Of a stretch of 36,436 nucleotides of DNA, positions 1 to 7,659 are shown one piece after another (the first letter of the stretch is position 1; each line of letters begins with the position of its first letter). The position numbers were made by a program, and so were the translations under genes. Location of the stretch: contig JAQUUP010000019.1 in NCBI GenBank assembly GCA_028693815.1, positions 1 to 36,436 of the forward strand. The letters run 5' to 3'. Below the pieces are notes generated by a model, which ran no database searches, was not told where the DNA came from, and was given only the letters and a program-made list of their open reading frames with translations. Source of the DNA: Candidatus Omnitrophota bacterium. Lineage in GTDB: Bacteria > Omnitrophota > Gorgyraeia > Zapsychrales > Aceulaceae.

Positions 1-1
1 T

Positions 2-265
2 ACGGCAGTCTATTGGTGGATGGTTAAAATGGGGCTTGCTCTCGCAGGACTCCTTGGAGGTGCGATGCTTGCCTGGACAGGGTTTGATCAAGGAAAAGGC
101 ATTGGAAAATCTTTAGATACTTTATTTTGGATGAGAGTCTTTGACGTTTCTATTCCAATCATAGCATCCATTATTGCAATAATTTTTATTTTCAGTATAA
201 AATTTACTGAAAATGATGCTCACAGGGTTCGCAAAGAATTGGAAGAAAGACGCGGAAAGGCATAG
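2..265 (+). CDS. C-terminal end of a GPH/MFS-type sugar transporter (partial)
   Basis: The frame is open from base 2 to a TAG stop at 263-265, so the gene runs in from outside the window and the ATG at 20 is probably internal. The visible 87 residues hold a Gly/Ala-rich membrane helix, a loop with GFDQGKG, a second helix (about residues 45-65 of the visible part), and a charged cytoplasmic tail ending ELEERRGKA. This is how members of the glycoside-pentoside-hexuronide (GPH) branch of the major facilitator superfamily end. The likely role is sugar:cation symport in the inner membrane; the substrate cannot be read from this end. It lies 8 bp before a GT-A-like protein and near a trehalose synthase, so a disaccharide or sugar substrate is plausible (inference). 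Confidence 0.6.
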   Translation, partial: TAVYWWMVKMGLALAGLLGGAMLAWTGFDQGKGIGKSLDTLFWMRVFDVSIPIIASIIAIIFIFSIKFTENDAHRVRKELEERRGKA

Positions 266-273
266 AAAAGAAC

Positions 274-1215
274 ATGACAAAACAAGACAACAAAAAGAAA
301 ACAAGCTCAAAACCAATTATTATTTTTCCATACCAAGGGTATGAAGATAACGAACAGTGTGAATGGTATTTCTGGTGGACAGTTGAAAGGTGCAAAGAAA
401 TCGATCCTATGCCAATTGTTGTGATACCAAGATCTACAGTCATCAGAGGCAATGCTGTTTCTTTTATAAAAGACGAACGATACAAAACTCTTGAAGTTGT
501 GCAAACCTGGTCTGTGGACACATGTCAGACCTGGCTTACAGGCTGGGGTCACGTGCTTGATAACTATCCTGAGGCAGAAAGAATTATACAAATACCAGGC
601 GATCTAGATTATGTTGACGAAGACGTTGAGTTTTATGATAAACTCAAAGGCTTTATTGAAACAACAGACGCAGATATCGCCATAGGTGATTTTAGAACAG
701 GCGATCAATACAGTGCAAAAAGTTTAGTCGACACCTACGGGACATATCCTCTTTTAGCAAACTGGCTTCCTGAAATCTCGCAAAGCATAAGATCCCTACC
801 TCTTAACAGGCCAAGATCTGAATTTCTTAATTTTAAAACAACAGTCCTAAAAGATCTTTTAATAAGAAATAGAAATTTTGCTTATGAACAAACTCTAAAT
901 TTCTTGATCAAATGCTGGGATTTTGATAAAAAGAAATGGATGTACAATATATCGGTGTCTCCTCTAGGAACCTTATCTGACAATAAATCTTTTCGAGACT
1001 ACAGAGTATGCGTTGATCAAACAGAGAGAATTGAAAGAATGCTTTCATTGTTATGGAGAGAAATTAGAGAACCCGAAAAAAAAGATGGTGTAAGCGATGC
1101 CACTTTTGAACAACAATACAATATGTTTAGCAGCGAATACGACATTCTCCGCACCAAATCAAAAGGAATCATGGAAACTGCCCGAATTACGTTAAGAGCT
1201 CTTCTCGGAGCATAA
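274..1215 (+). CDS. GT-A-like putative glycosyltransferase, family not recognised
   Basis: The protein has 313 residues, with no signal peptide or membrane segment. After a short Lys-rich start it has a beta-strand (IIIFPYQ) and, near residues 108-116, IPGDLDYVD, which looks like the DxD metal/nucleotide-sugar site of GT-A glycosyltransferases. ADIAIGDFRTG follows about 25 residues later. A second half with SEFLNFKTT and YEQTLNFLI would form the acceptor side. I do not recognise the exact family. The ATG at 274 is 8 bp after the transporter stop, so the two are probably co-transcribed. The gene converges with a TreT trehalose synthase, so a role with sugars or sugar-based compatible solutes is possible (inference). 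A nucleotidyltransferase-like or non-catalytic role is not excluded. Confidence 0.5.
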   Translation: MTKQDNKKKTSSKPIIIFPYQGYEDNEQCEWYFWWTVERCKEIDPMPIVVIPRSTVIRGNAVSFIKDERYKTLEVVQTWSVDTCQTWLTGWGHVLDNYPEAERIIQIPGDLDYVDEDVEFYDKLKGFIETTDADIAIGDFRTGDQYSAKSLVDTYGTYPLLANWLPEISQSIRSLPLNRPRSEFLNFKTTVLKDLLIRNRNFAYEQTLNFLIKCWDFDKKKWMYNISVSPLGTLSDNKSFRDYRVCVDQTERIERMLSLLWREIREPEKKDGVSDATFEQQYNMFSSEYDILRTKSKGIMETARITLRALLGA

Positions 1216-1234
1216 ATCAAATATACATCTATAC

Positions 1235-1269
1235 AAAAAAATGACACACAGCGATGCTGCTGTGTGTCA
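1235..1269 (-). terminator. Rho-independent terminator after the TreT gene
   Basis: Arms at 1242-1252 and 1259-1269 are perfect 11-base inverted repeats (TGACACACAGC) around a 6-base loop, and the inner AGC/GCT can extend the stem. On the - strand the stem is followed by a run of seven T (1235-1241 read as A on +). It lies between the convergent ends of the GT-A-like gene (1215) and the TreT gene (1308). The + side has no T tract, so it mainly stops leftward transcription. Confidence 0.85.
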
Positions 1270-1307
1270 AATTCATACGACGAACATACCTAAAATTATT
1301 AAATTTT

Positions 1308-2513
1308 CTATTTCTTTACACAAGCTGTCATCAAAGAAAGATAATCAATAACATGACGCGTAATAAGAAAGTTACGCCTTGTATACTCTTTAGCGTTTTG
1401 CCCCATAGCTAAAGCAAATTCAGGATTATTTAAAAGATAGCGAATGCGATAAGCGCAACCCTCAGCCGAACTAACTGTAAACCCAGTTTGTCCATAAACA
1501 ATCTGGACCGTGATTCCACCAACAAAACCTCCAATAACAGGTCTTGCTTTCCACATCGCCTCAGCGACAGTTAACCCAAAACCCTCTTTAAGAGATTTCT
1601 GTAAAACAACAGCTGCAGCTCTTTGCAAAGCGTTAATAATAATGTTAGCATCAGGAGGAAGATCTAAAATAAAAATATCTTTATCTTTTTCTGCAGCGTT
1701 CTTCACTTCATTTAAAACCTCCAACCCTTCAGGATCATCTGCAGCGCTACCTCCAGCTAGAACAAGACAACAATCATTATACTGCTTAACCATTTTATAA
1801 GCTTCAATAACGCCAACAGGATCCTTAAAACGATCAAATCGAGAAACCTGCAGAATCATCGGCTTATCTTTTGGAATATTAAATTGTTCTAAAACAGAAT
1901 TAATCTCTTCTTGTGTCAGCTCTTTATTTTTATCGCTCAACGGATCAATAGACGGATATACCAAATACTGAGGAATACTAAGTTTCTGGGCAAAACTTGG
2001 CAAAGAAAATATCGCCCCATCATATTTCGAAACGTATTCTTTCAAGAAATTCCATACCTTGCGCTGAGGACGCGAAGCATCAATGTGGCAGCGCCATAAC
2101 CATGTCGAACCTTTTTTCTTTTTATAAATTAATGGGGCAGGCTGAGGATCATGAATAATAACCATGTCTGCATCCAAATTCATTTTCAAGCCATTCTTCT
2201 TGTTAATTCGAAGATAAGCATCGTACATTTCTTTAGTAATAATTTGATTCTGCCCCTGAAGCGCATTGTGAAAACTTTTCGTTACTTGATAAAACTCTGG
2301 AGCTCCCTCGATCACATCCCAGCGTGTATCAATTCCCAAATCTTGAAACAAAGGAACGAGCCGATGCAACATCTCAGCAACGCCTCCACCCCAACGCGTC
2401 GAATTAACATGAACGAATTTTTTTCCCTTAAGACGATCTGCAACGCGATGTCCAAGATCAACAATTCCTGCAGGAGCAATATTTCGATAAGATTCCCAAT
2501 CTAGCGTGCTCAT
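1308..2513 (-). CDS. treT: Trehalose synthase, glycosyltransferring type (TreT-like, GT4)
   Basis: This GT-B fold glycosyltransferase of about 401 residues should join NDP-glucose to glucose to give trehalose, reversibly in known TreT enzymes. Visible marks are VNSTRWGGGVAEML with the Gly-rich acceptor loop near the start, VIIHDPQPAP, the GT-B linker VSRFDRFKDP with its Arg and Lys for the nucleotide phosphates, and the GT4 E-x7-E motif in EGFGLTVAEAMW. The ATG at 2513 is chosen over an in-frame start at 2555: it overlaps the upstream DUF5752 stop as ATGA, has GGAGGG upstream, and begins MSTLDWESY as expected for the family. Its pairing with DUF5752 is a known association. Trehalose would serve as osmolyte or carbon store. 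Assignment to TreT rather than another GT4 enzyme is by overall similarity. Confidence 0.85.
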   Translation of the reverse strand: MSTLDWESYRNIAPAGIVDLGHRVADRLKGKKFVHVNSTRWGGGVAEMLHRLVPLFQDLGIDTRWDVIEGAPEFYQVTKSFHNALQGQNQIITKEMYDAYLRINKKNGLKMNLDADMVIIHDPQPAPLIYKKKKGSTWLWRCHIDASRPQRKVWNFLKEYVSKYDGAIFSLPSFAQKLSIPQYLVYPSIDPLSDKNKELTQEEINSVLEQFNIPKDKPMILQVSRFDRFKDPVGVIEAYKMVKQYNDCCLVLAGGSAADDPEGLEVLNEVKNAAEKDKDIFILDLPPDANIIINALQRAAAVVLQKSLKEGFGLTVAEAMWKARPVIGGFVGGITVQIVYGQTGFTVSSAEGCAYRIRYLLNNPEFALAMGQNAKEYTRRNFLITRHVIDYLSLMTACVKK

Positions 2514-3169
2514 GAGTACTGCCCTCCTTCTTGAAGCTCTTGATCGCACAAACAAAGTATTTTCTTGCGAAGCCCTTCTAAACCATACATATAAGCATCG
2601 ATTCGCTCAATACTTTGAGCTAACTGACTTAATCCTAAAACCTCTTCGAGCCAGATTGAAAAGTCACTTCTTCCTTTTTGTCCACGTAAACGTGCCTCAA
2701 AAACATGATTATATATCGCGCTTGCATCGACACAAGCTAGACTGTCTCGAAACTCCTTTAAATTCTGAGCTTTAAGCCTCGTAGGAATTTCGATAATTTT
2801 TGACTTCATTAAATAAAACGGCTGACCAAAAGAAACAGCTGGAATTGTTTTTATGCTTGAGAGATGGTCGTCAATGACTTCAATCAAATCGCTTCGAACA
2901 TCTTCGATTTTTTGTTTGCCGGAAGGCGTTAAGGCTGAAAGCTTTTCTCCTAAAACGCGATCTCTAACCTGCATCACAATCCAATTAGCAAAGTCACTCG
3001 GATACGGCCCCATAATATAAAAATGCCGCAAAAAATAACTATGCGTATGAAAATATATTGAATCAGGCGAGGCTTCCTCTATTAACTCCAAAAGCTCAGC
3101 CTCGTCATTGGCCTTTTTGCCAGTGAGCTCTTTAATTTCAATGCAATCCGTAAATTGAAATTCTTTCAT
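2510..3169 (-). CDS. DUF5752 family protein
   Basis: A cytoplasmic protein of 219 residues. It starts with the characteristic IKELTGKKANDEAELLELIE followed by SIYFHTHSYFLRHF and SDFANWI, the His-rich first part of DUF5752 proteins. These are usually encoded beside TreT or other trehalose/alpha-glucan genes. The biochemical role of the family is unknown to me. The stop overlaps the treT start (2510-2513), so translation of the two is coupled and they probably act together. The second half is helical, with SLACVDASAIYNHVFEARLR. The ATG at 3169 is the only good start. Confidence 0.8.
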   Translation of the reverse strand: MKEFQFTDCIEIKELTGKKANDEAELLELIEEASPDSIYFHTHSYFLRHFYIMGPYPSDFANWIVMQVRDRVLGEKLSALTPSGKQKIEDVRSDLIEVIDDHLSSIKTIPAVSFGQPFYLMKSKIIEIPTRLKAQNLKEFRDSLACVDASAIYNHVFEARLRGQKGRSDFSIWLEEVLGLSQLAQSIERIDAYMYGLEGLRKKILCLCDQELQEGGQYS

Positions 3170-3345
3170 TTTTTATTCCTTCTCTTTATCTAGTTATCTA
3201 ACAGTGTTATTCATTAACGCATTCATTAAAACAAAAAAATAGAAATGAAATAATAAAGAAATTATACTCCTATTTTGATTCTTGACTATAAAATTATTCA
3301 ATAGCCTAATAATTCTTCAAAATAAAAATAGATAAAAAGCAGCAA

Positions 3346-3927
3346 TCACTTGTTCTTTATTATTCTAAAAGAATTCTTCATCATCAAGGCAACCATCCAA
3401 CCGCCGGCGAACAAACAAATCCCCATAGATAAAACGCCAAGAAAGCGAAAGAAAAAAGCAACCCATCCATCAAAAGCCAACAATCCCATTTGCGTTAACA
3501 AATAATTCCAATCATGAGCAATGCTAGGCGTTAAACCAAAAGGCGTCACCAAAGGCAAAGCCATAGCTTGTGCATCACCAGCATAAGTGGCTACATTAAA
3601 AAAATTAGTAGAAAGCCAGCCAAAGCAAAGTGCCGAAGCAAAATAATCTTTTTGTTTCAAGAAATTATAAACACCATAAAGAGGTACCAAGCACTGAAGA
3701 ACCGTCCCTCCAGCAATCGTTAAGAATTCTCCACCAAAAGAAAAAACCATATGACCTAATTCATGGATTCCCAAATTAATCGCCCCGAGCAAAGACTGAT
3801 AATGCGGATCCCTTAAATGTCTAATTAGAACACAGATGAACCATATCAACAAAGGCAAACGAACAAACCCGTTTCTTCCCTGGCACCATTGGACAATGTC
3901 TTTTTTCATGTTCATTAAAAAAATCAT
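3346..3927 (-). CDS. M50-like membrane metalloprotease, small
   Basis: This 193-residue integral membrane protein has about four to five hydrophobic segments. HELGH at residues 55-59 in a hydrophobic setting (LGIHELGHMVFSFGGEF) is the HExxH zinc motif, placed in a membrane helix as in site-2 proteases (M50/M50B-like). An acidic residue in ATYAGDAQAM could be the third ligand, but the usual NxxPxxxxDG motif is not seen. No PDZ domain is present and the protein is shorter than typical site-2 proteases. Function could be intramembrane proteolysis, or the site could be structural. No strong ribosome-binding site marks the start; ATG codons at 3915 and 3909 are alternatives. The neighbours do not suggest a substrate. 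Confidence 0.6.
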   Translation of the reverse strand: MIFLMNMKKDIVQWCQGRNGFVRLPLLIWFICVLIRHLRDPHYQSLLGAINLGIHELGHMVFSFGGEFLTIAGGTVLQCLVPLYGVYNFLKQKDYFASALCFGWLSTNFFNVATYAGDAQAMALPLVTPFGLTPSIAHDWNYLLTQMGLLAFDGWVAFFFRFLGVLSMGICLFAGGWMVALMMKNSFRIIKNK

Positions 3928-4068
3928 TTAGAAAATTCTTTCTAAAAAGCAGCTACCGCTTTTTAAGCGACTGCGTCTTTCTTCTGTCACAAGAAAATAA
4001 TTATATCGCTCTGAATGAACAAAACAATCATTGTTTGTCGAACTTAAAAGCAAATTTCCCTAATCAAT

Positions 4069-4518
4069 CTATTTATTAATAATAAAACTTGGCCCAAGCC
4101 GAACATTCTTATCTAGCTTCCAACAACAGCATGCAACGGTTTTATTTTCTGTTATTTTAATCTCAGCTTCTTTGCCAAGCGCTACTACGGCATGCCAAAC
4201 TTTCTTGCGAATAACAATGGGTCTATCCAGCAAAAAACATTTTATATCTTCAAAATTCTTTTTAAGCGACACAAACAATAAGGCCTTTCCTTTAACAGGC
4301 TCAAAAGTCTCATCAGAAAAAGGATGCTGTTCTAAACGTCCAACGGACTGATCTCTTAATACTAAATATGCTACCCGCCATCCAACTTTAGCTGTCTCCA
4401 CGTGAACAATACGCCAAAGATTACGATTATTTACCTTACTTTCCTTCCCAGGATAACAAATAAGCTTTCCGTATGATTTAAAATTCTGCGCAGTAATTTT
4501 CTTATATGGCTGTGCCAC
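4069..4518 (-). CDS. Ureidoglycolate lyase (AllA)-like cupin
   Basis: The 149-residue protein has the order of motifs of the ureidoglycolate lyase/hydrolase cupin family: F-x-x-YGKLI near the start, then LEQHPFSDETFEP in the middle and VWHAVVALG later. The family releases urea from ureidoglycolate in allantoin breakdown, but no allantoin or purine genes are nearby, so the substrate here is unproven. The start is a GTG at 4518 with GAGG six bases upstream; no ATG fits. It stands alone, 140 bp after the M50-like gene (reading leftward), just downstream of an alcohol dehydrogenase remnant. A related sugar-acid or acyl-specific cupin is the main alternative. Confidence 0.65.
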   Translation of the reverse strand: MAQPYKKITAQNFKSYGKLICYPGKESKVNNRNLWRIVHVETAKVGWRVAYLVLRDQSVGRLEQHPFSDETFEPVKGKALLFVSLKKNFEDIKCFLLDRPIVIRKKVWHAVVALGKEAEIKITENKTVACCCWKLDKNVRLGPSFIINK

Positions 4519-4552
4519 GTTAACCTCAGCTTAAAAACAATTCTTAATCTTT

Positions 4553-4708
4553 TTATTTTAGCGAAGCCATATCAATAACAAAACGAAAACGCACATCCCC
4601 TTTGACCACGCGTTCATATGCATCTTGTGCTTTATCGATAGAAATAATCTCAATATCTGAAACAATATTATGTTTTCCGCTAATAATTCGAAACCATATT
4701 TCTAACAT
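4553..4708 (-). pseudogene. C-terminal remnant of a zinc-dependent alcohol dehydrogenase
   Basis: A 51-codon open frame runs from an ATG at 4708 to a TAA at 4553-4555. From its 12th codon it reads KHNIVSDIEIISIDKAQDAY, followed by a segment ending RFRFVIDMASLK. This is the end of the CAD/YahK-type NADP-dependent alcohol dehydrogenases (typically HNI.SDIE...I..AYERM....V.YRFVID). The first residues do not fit, and the ~300 residues with the zinc and NADP sites are gone: the ABC ATPase gene ends at 4714 immediately upstream. It is best read as decay left by deletion or replacement, although a short peptide could still be made. Confidence 0.8.
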
Positions 4709-4713
4709 AAAAA

Positions 4714-5460
4714 TCAAAAATCAGAAATATCAAACACTTTATTTAGATTATCCGGCTCTAAAATCGATTCTTTAGAGCCATTTTGAAAAATCTTTCCATC
4801 TTTAATAATCATCCCTTGAGTATAAAAGCTTCGTATGTCCTCCAAGTGATGAGTGACAAGTACTATTTGAGGAGCCGAAGGCTTAATCGCAATTTGTTCA
4901 ATCAAACGATACGCTTTTTGTCTGGCTCCAATATCTAAAAAAGCAAATGGCTCATCTAGTATCAAAAGCTCGGGCTGGTTAATCAATGCTCGGCATAAAA
5001 TTACTTTAAACTGTTCTCCAGAAGAAATCGAACCAAAACTTTTTTCAAGTAAATGCACACAACTAAAGGCATCTGCCATTTTATGAACTTGCTCTACAAT
5101 GTCAGTATTTTTTTCTGATAAATAACTTGTTGAACCATCAATTCCTGAGGCAACAATATCCTCGACGTTATAACGCTTGTACATTCTATTAAATATCCAC
5201 GTAGACACATAGCCTATTTTCTTACGAAGGTCAGGAATACATATTTTTCCGTATTGCTGCCCTAAAATAAAAACAGAACCTTCTTGCGGCCAAAGATAAC
5301 CCATCAGAATTTCAAGCAGTGTTGTTTTTCCAGAACCATTATTTCCAAGGATAAACCAATGCTGACCCTGATACGTTGACCAATTAACATGGTGAAGAAT
5401 TTGTTTTTTTCCGCGAAAGATAGAAATATCTTTAAGTTCGATAATTTTATTTTCTTTCAT
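4714..5460 (-). CDS. ABC transporter ATPase, solitary (YlmA/ModF-like)
   Basis: A single-domain ABC ATPase of 248 residues. Visible elements are Walker A GNNGSGKTT (about residues 39-47), a Q-loop region around RKKIGYVS, a signature written SSGEQ instead of the usual LSGGQ, Walker B LLILDEP, and the switch His in VTHHLEDI. No permease or binding protein lies next to it, so its partner is unknown. The sequence style resembles the YlmA/ModF group, some of which act without a membrane partner. The start ATG at 5460 lacks a clear ribosome-binding site. Its 3' end abuts an alcohol dehydrogenase remnant. Confidence 0.8.
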   Translation of the reverse strand: MKENKIIELKDISIFRGKKQILHHVNWSTYQGQHWFILGNNGSGKTTLLEILMGYLWPQEGSVFILGQQYGKICIPDLRKKIGYVSTWIFNRMYKRYNVEDIVASGIDGSTSYLSEKNTDIVEQVHKMADAFSCVHLLEKSFGSISSGEQFKVILCRALINQPELLILDEPFAFLDIGARQKAYRLIEQIAIKPSAPQIVLVTHHLEDIRSFYTQGMIIKDGKIFQNGSKESILEPDNLNKVFDISDF

Positions 5461-5725
5461 TTAAGAATTGTATCTTATGTGTGAAGTGCTTGCAAGAAAT
5501 TACAAATCGATTTTTAAACGTAATAAAGGAAAGGGTTCTAAACTTTAAGAATATGAATGAAGAATACCGGCACGCCTTGGAAAACAGAAAAGATTACACG
5601 CTCTAGCAATTCTCTTTCAATCTACTGATCTTTTCTCTTTGCCTTCACAATGCAAAGAATAAAACATCAACATGCTACATAAGCGGTAGCAAAAAAGGTC
5701 CACACAGTAAAAACTTTCTTATTTA

Positions 5726-6448
5726 TTAAATTTTATCAGACTGGAGAAAATAACATTTAACAGATGAATCATTGGCGGTCAACAACGAAACATCTTCCCA
5801 GGCAATATTCGATTTTCTCTTAATATCAAGAAGCTTCAACTGCCGCATCAGCTCAAAAACTAAACTTTTATTTTCCTTTTGATTTTCTCCTATAAATAAA
5901 ATAAAATCTAATCCACCTAAAATTGCAACATAAGCGCCAACATATTTTAAAAGCTGATAACAAAAAACCTGCTTAGCAAATTTCGCTCTAGGGTCTTTCC
6001 GACTAAAAACATCTTTAAGCCTTGAATGTACACCTGCTAAAGCTTTGAACCCACTCTGAGTAGACAACAAATTCTCAACTTCGGAAACGGACACCCCATC
6101 AGCCATCAACTGAAAAACGATTGTACTATCTATATCCCCACACCCTGTTGCTGACAAAATACCTCCTGCCTCAGAAAAGCCATCACTGAATTCAATCGGA
6201 TTACCATTCTTGACTGCGACAATATTAGTAGATTCACCAATAAAAATTGTAATAATACTACGATTCTTTATTTTTTCAAAATCTTTAATCTTTTGCAATG
6301 CTTTCTGATGAACACCAGATTGTCTACCATGTTTCTTAAAATTCTTTTTTGATAACGAATAAGGAATAGCATATAATTGAGCATACTCAGGCAGGCATGA
6401 AAAAAAAGCATCTTTTTTATTCTTCTTTAAATCACTTTCAAACATCAT
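5726..6448 (-). CDS. Truncated acetate kinase paralogue, probably catalytically dead
   Basis: About 240 residues align with the middle of acetate kinase and with the complete AckA encoded just upstream. KDAFFSCLPEYAQLYAIPYS matches the DTAFH...YALPY region and GCGDIDSTIVFQLM matches the TRSGDIDP block. It lacks the N-terminal phosphate-binding third (N-A/G-G-S-S-S, GHR, LAPLHNP) and stops just before the C-terminal TNEEL-like segment. By alignment, the catalytic His of GFHGTSH is Gln (GRQSGVH) and the Arg of TRSGD is Gly (ATGCGD). It should not phosphorylate acetate. The stop of ackA overlaps its start (ATG 6448, AGGA five bases upstream; ATG 6454 and 6445 are alternatives), so translation is coupled. 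It could be decaying, or a regulatory partner of AckA (inference). Confidence 0.75.
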   Translation of the reverse strand: MMFESDLKKNKKDAFFSCLPEYAQLYAIPYSLSKKNFKKHGRQSGVHQKALQKIKDFEKIKNRSIITIFIGESTNIVAVKNGNPIEFSDGFSEAGGILSATGCGDIDSTIVFQLMADGVSVSEVENLLSTQSGFKALAGVHSRLKDVFSRKDPRAKFAKQVFCYQLLKYVGAYVAILGGLDFILFIGENQKENKSLVFELMRQLKLLDIKRKSNIAWEDVSLLTANDSSVKCYFLQSDKI

Positions 6449-7659
6449 CTGCATCCTTTCAGCAAACGTGCACCCTCAAGACAAATCATCATCTCCTCTT
6501 CAGTTGGCATCGTCACAACAGCAATTTTTGAAGAAGAAGACTGAATTGAAACTGTCTGTTCTCGAGATACTTTTTCATTCTTTTTCTTATCGATAACAAT
6601 ACCTGCCCAACACAGCGACCTACAAACGCTCTCGCGAATCAATGGATTATTAACACCAATATCGTCGGTAAACACCAACGCATCAACCTGACCACCAAGC
6701 ACCATAAGATACCTGCCAATATAACTTTTAAGTCGATTTACATACATATCAAAAGCTAATTGAGCCCTTTTTCCAAACCGCTTATGCCCAAGAAAAGCAA
6801 TAATATCTGTTATATCGCTAGAGAATCCGGATATGCCCAAAAGCCCACTTCTCTTGTTTAATAAATCACTAATTTCCTGAGAATGAAAATCAGAAATCTG
6901 CATTAAGCTAACAACAACCATCGGATCGATATCTCCCGATCTTGTACTCATAATTAACCCAGAATTCGGAGAAAACCCCATCGAAGTATCAACCGAACAT
7001 CCTTTTTTTATTGCAGTAACACTAGCGCCTCCTGTTCCTAAATGACAGACGATCATATTTATTTTTCCAGGACTTTTTTTCAAGAATTCCGATAAATGAC
7101 GACAAACATAAGAACAAGAAATCCCATGGAATCCATAACGACGATATTGGTACTGCTCAATAATTCGCCTTGGAACAGGATAAGTGTATGCCTTAGCTGG
7201 AATCGAAGAATGAAAAGCAGAATCAATAACTGCGTATTGCGGAACTCTAGGAAACATTCTTATTGTCTCTTTAATTATATTCATCGATATAGGGTTGTGA
7301 AGAGGAGCTAAAGGTAAGCATCGTTCCATTCTTTTTAAACTTGTCCGGTCAAGCAAAACCGATCGTTTAAAATATTCTCCCCCATGAACAAACCGATGAC
7401 CGATAGCATCGACCCTAATATTATTTTTATTAATATAATCAACAGCTAAAGCAGTTGCTTTTACATAATCCGAAATTGGAAGAATTTCTTTGGTTGTCTT
7501 ACCATTAAATTGGTTCTCGATATAAGAAGATTTCATACCTTGCCCGCCTACGCGATAAGCTTTCCCTTTTAAAATCAACTCAACGTTACGCGCGCCTTGA
7601 TACTTAAAAATTCTATAGCTCAAAGATGAGCTTCCCCCATTAAATACCAATATATGCAT
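6445..7659 (-). CDS. ackA: Acetate kinase
   Basis: 404 residues, normal for AckA, which makes ATP and acetate from acetyl phosphate and ADP. Key residues are present: N in VFNGGSSS, R in GHRFVHGG, H in LAPLHNP, D in IDSAFH, the first H of GFHGISC, R in STRSGDIDP, and an acidic TEEEMM near the end. Odd points: the second His of the HGTSH motif is Cys, and the FTGGIGEN motif reads FTDDIGVN, so two Gly become Asp and Glu becomes Val. These might alter kinetics or nucleotide preference. The ATG at 7659 is chosen over an in-frame TTG at 7671. It overlaps the pta stop by about 20 bp and the truncated paralogue follows at once, making one pta-ackA-ackA-like operon. Confidence 0.88.
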   Translation of the reverse strand: MHILVFNGGSSSLSYRIFKYQGARNVELILKGKAYRVGGQGMKSSYIENQFNGKTTKEILPISDYVKATALAVDYINKNNIRVDAIGHRFVHGGEYFKRSVLLDRTSLKRMERCLPLAPLHNPISMNIIKETIRMFPRVPQYAVIDSAFHSSIPAKAYTYPVPRRIIEQYQYRRYGFHGISCSYVCRHLSEFLKKSPGKINMIVCHLGTGGASVTAIKKGCSVDTSMGFSPNSGLIMSTRSGDIDPMVVVSLMQISDFHSQEISDLLNKRSGLLGISGFSSDITDIIAFLGHKRFGKRAQLAFDMYVNRLKSYIGRYLMVLGGQVDALVFTDDIGVNNPLIRESVCRSLCWAGIVIDKKKNEKVSREQTVSIQSSSSKIAVVTMPTEEEMMICLEGARLLKGCR

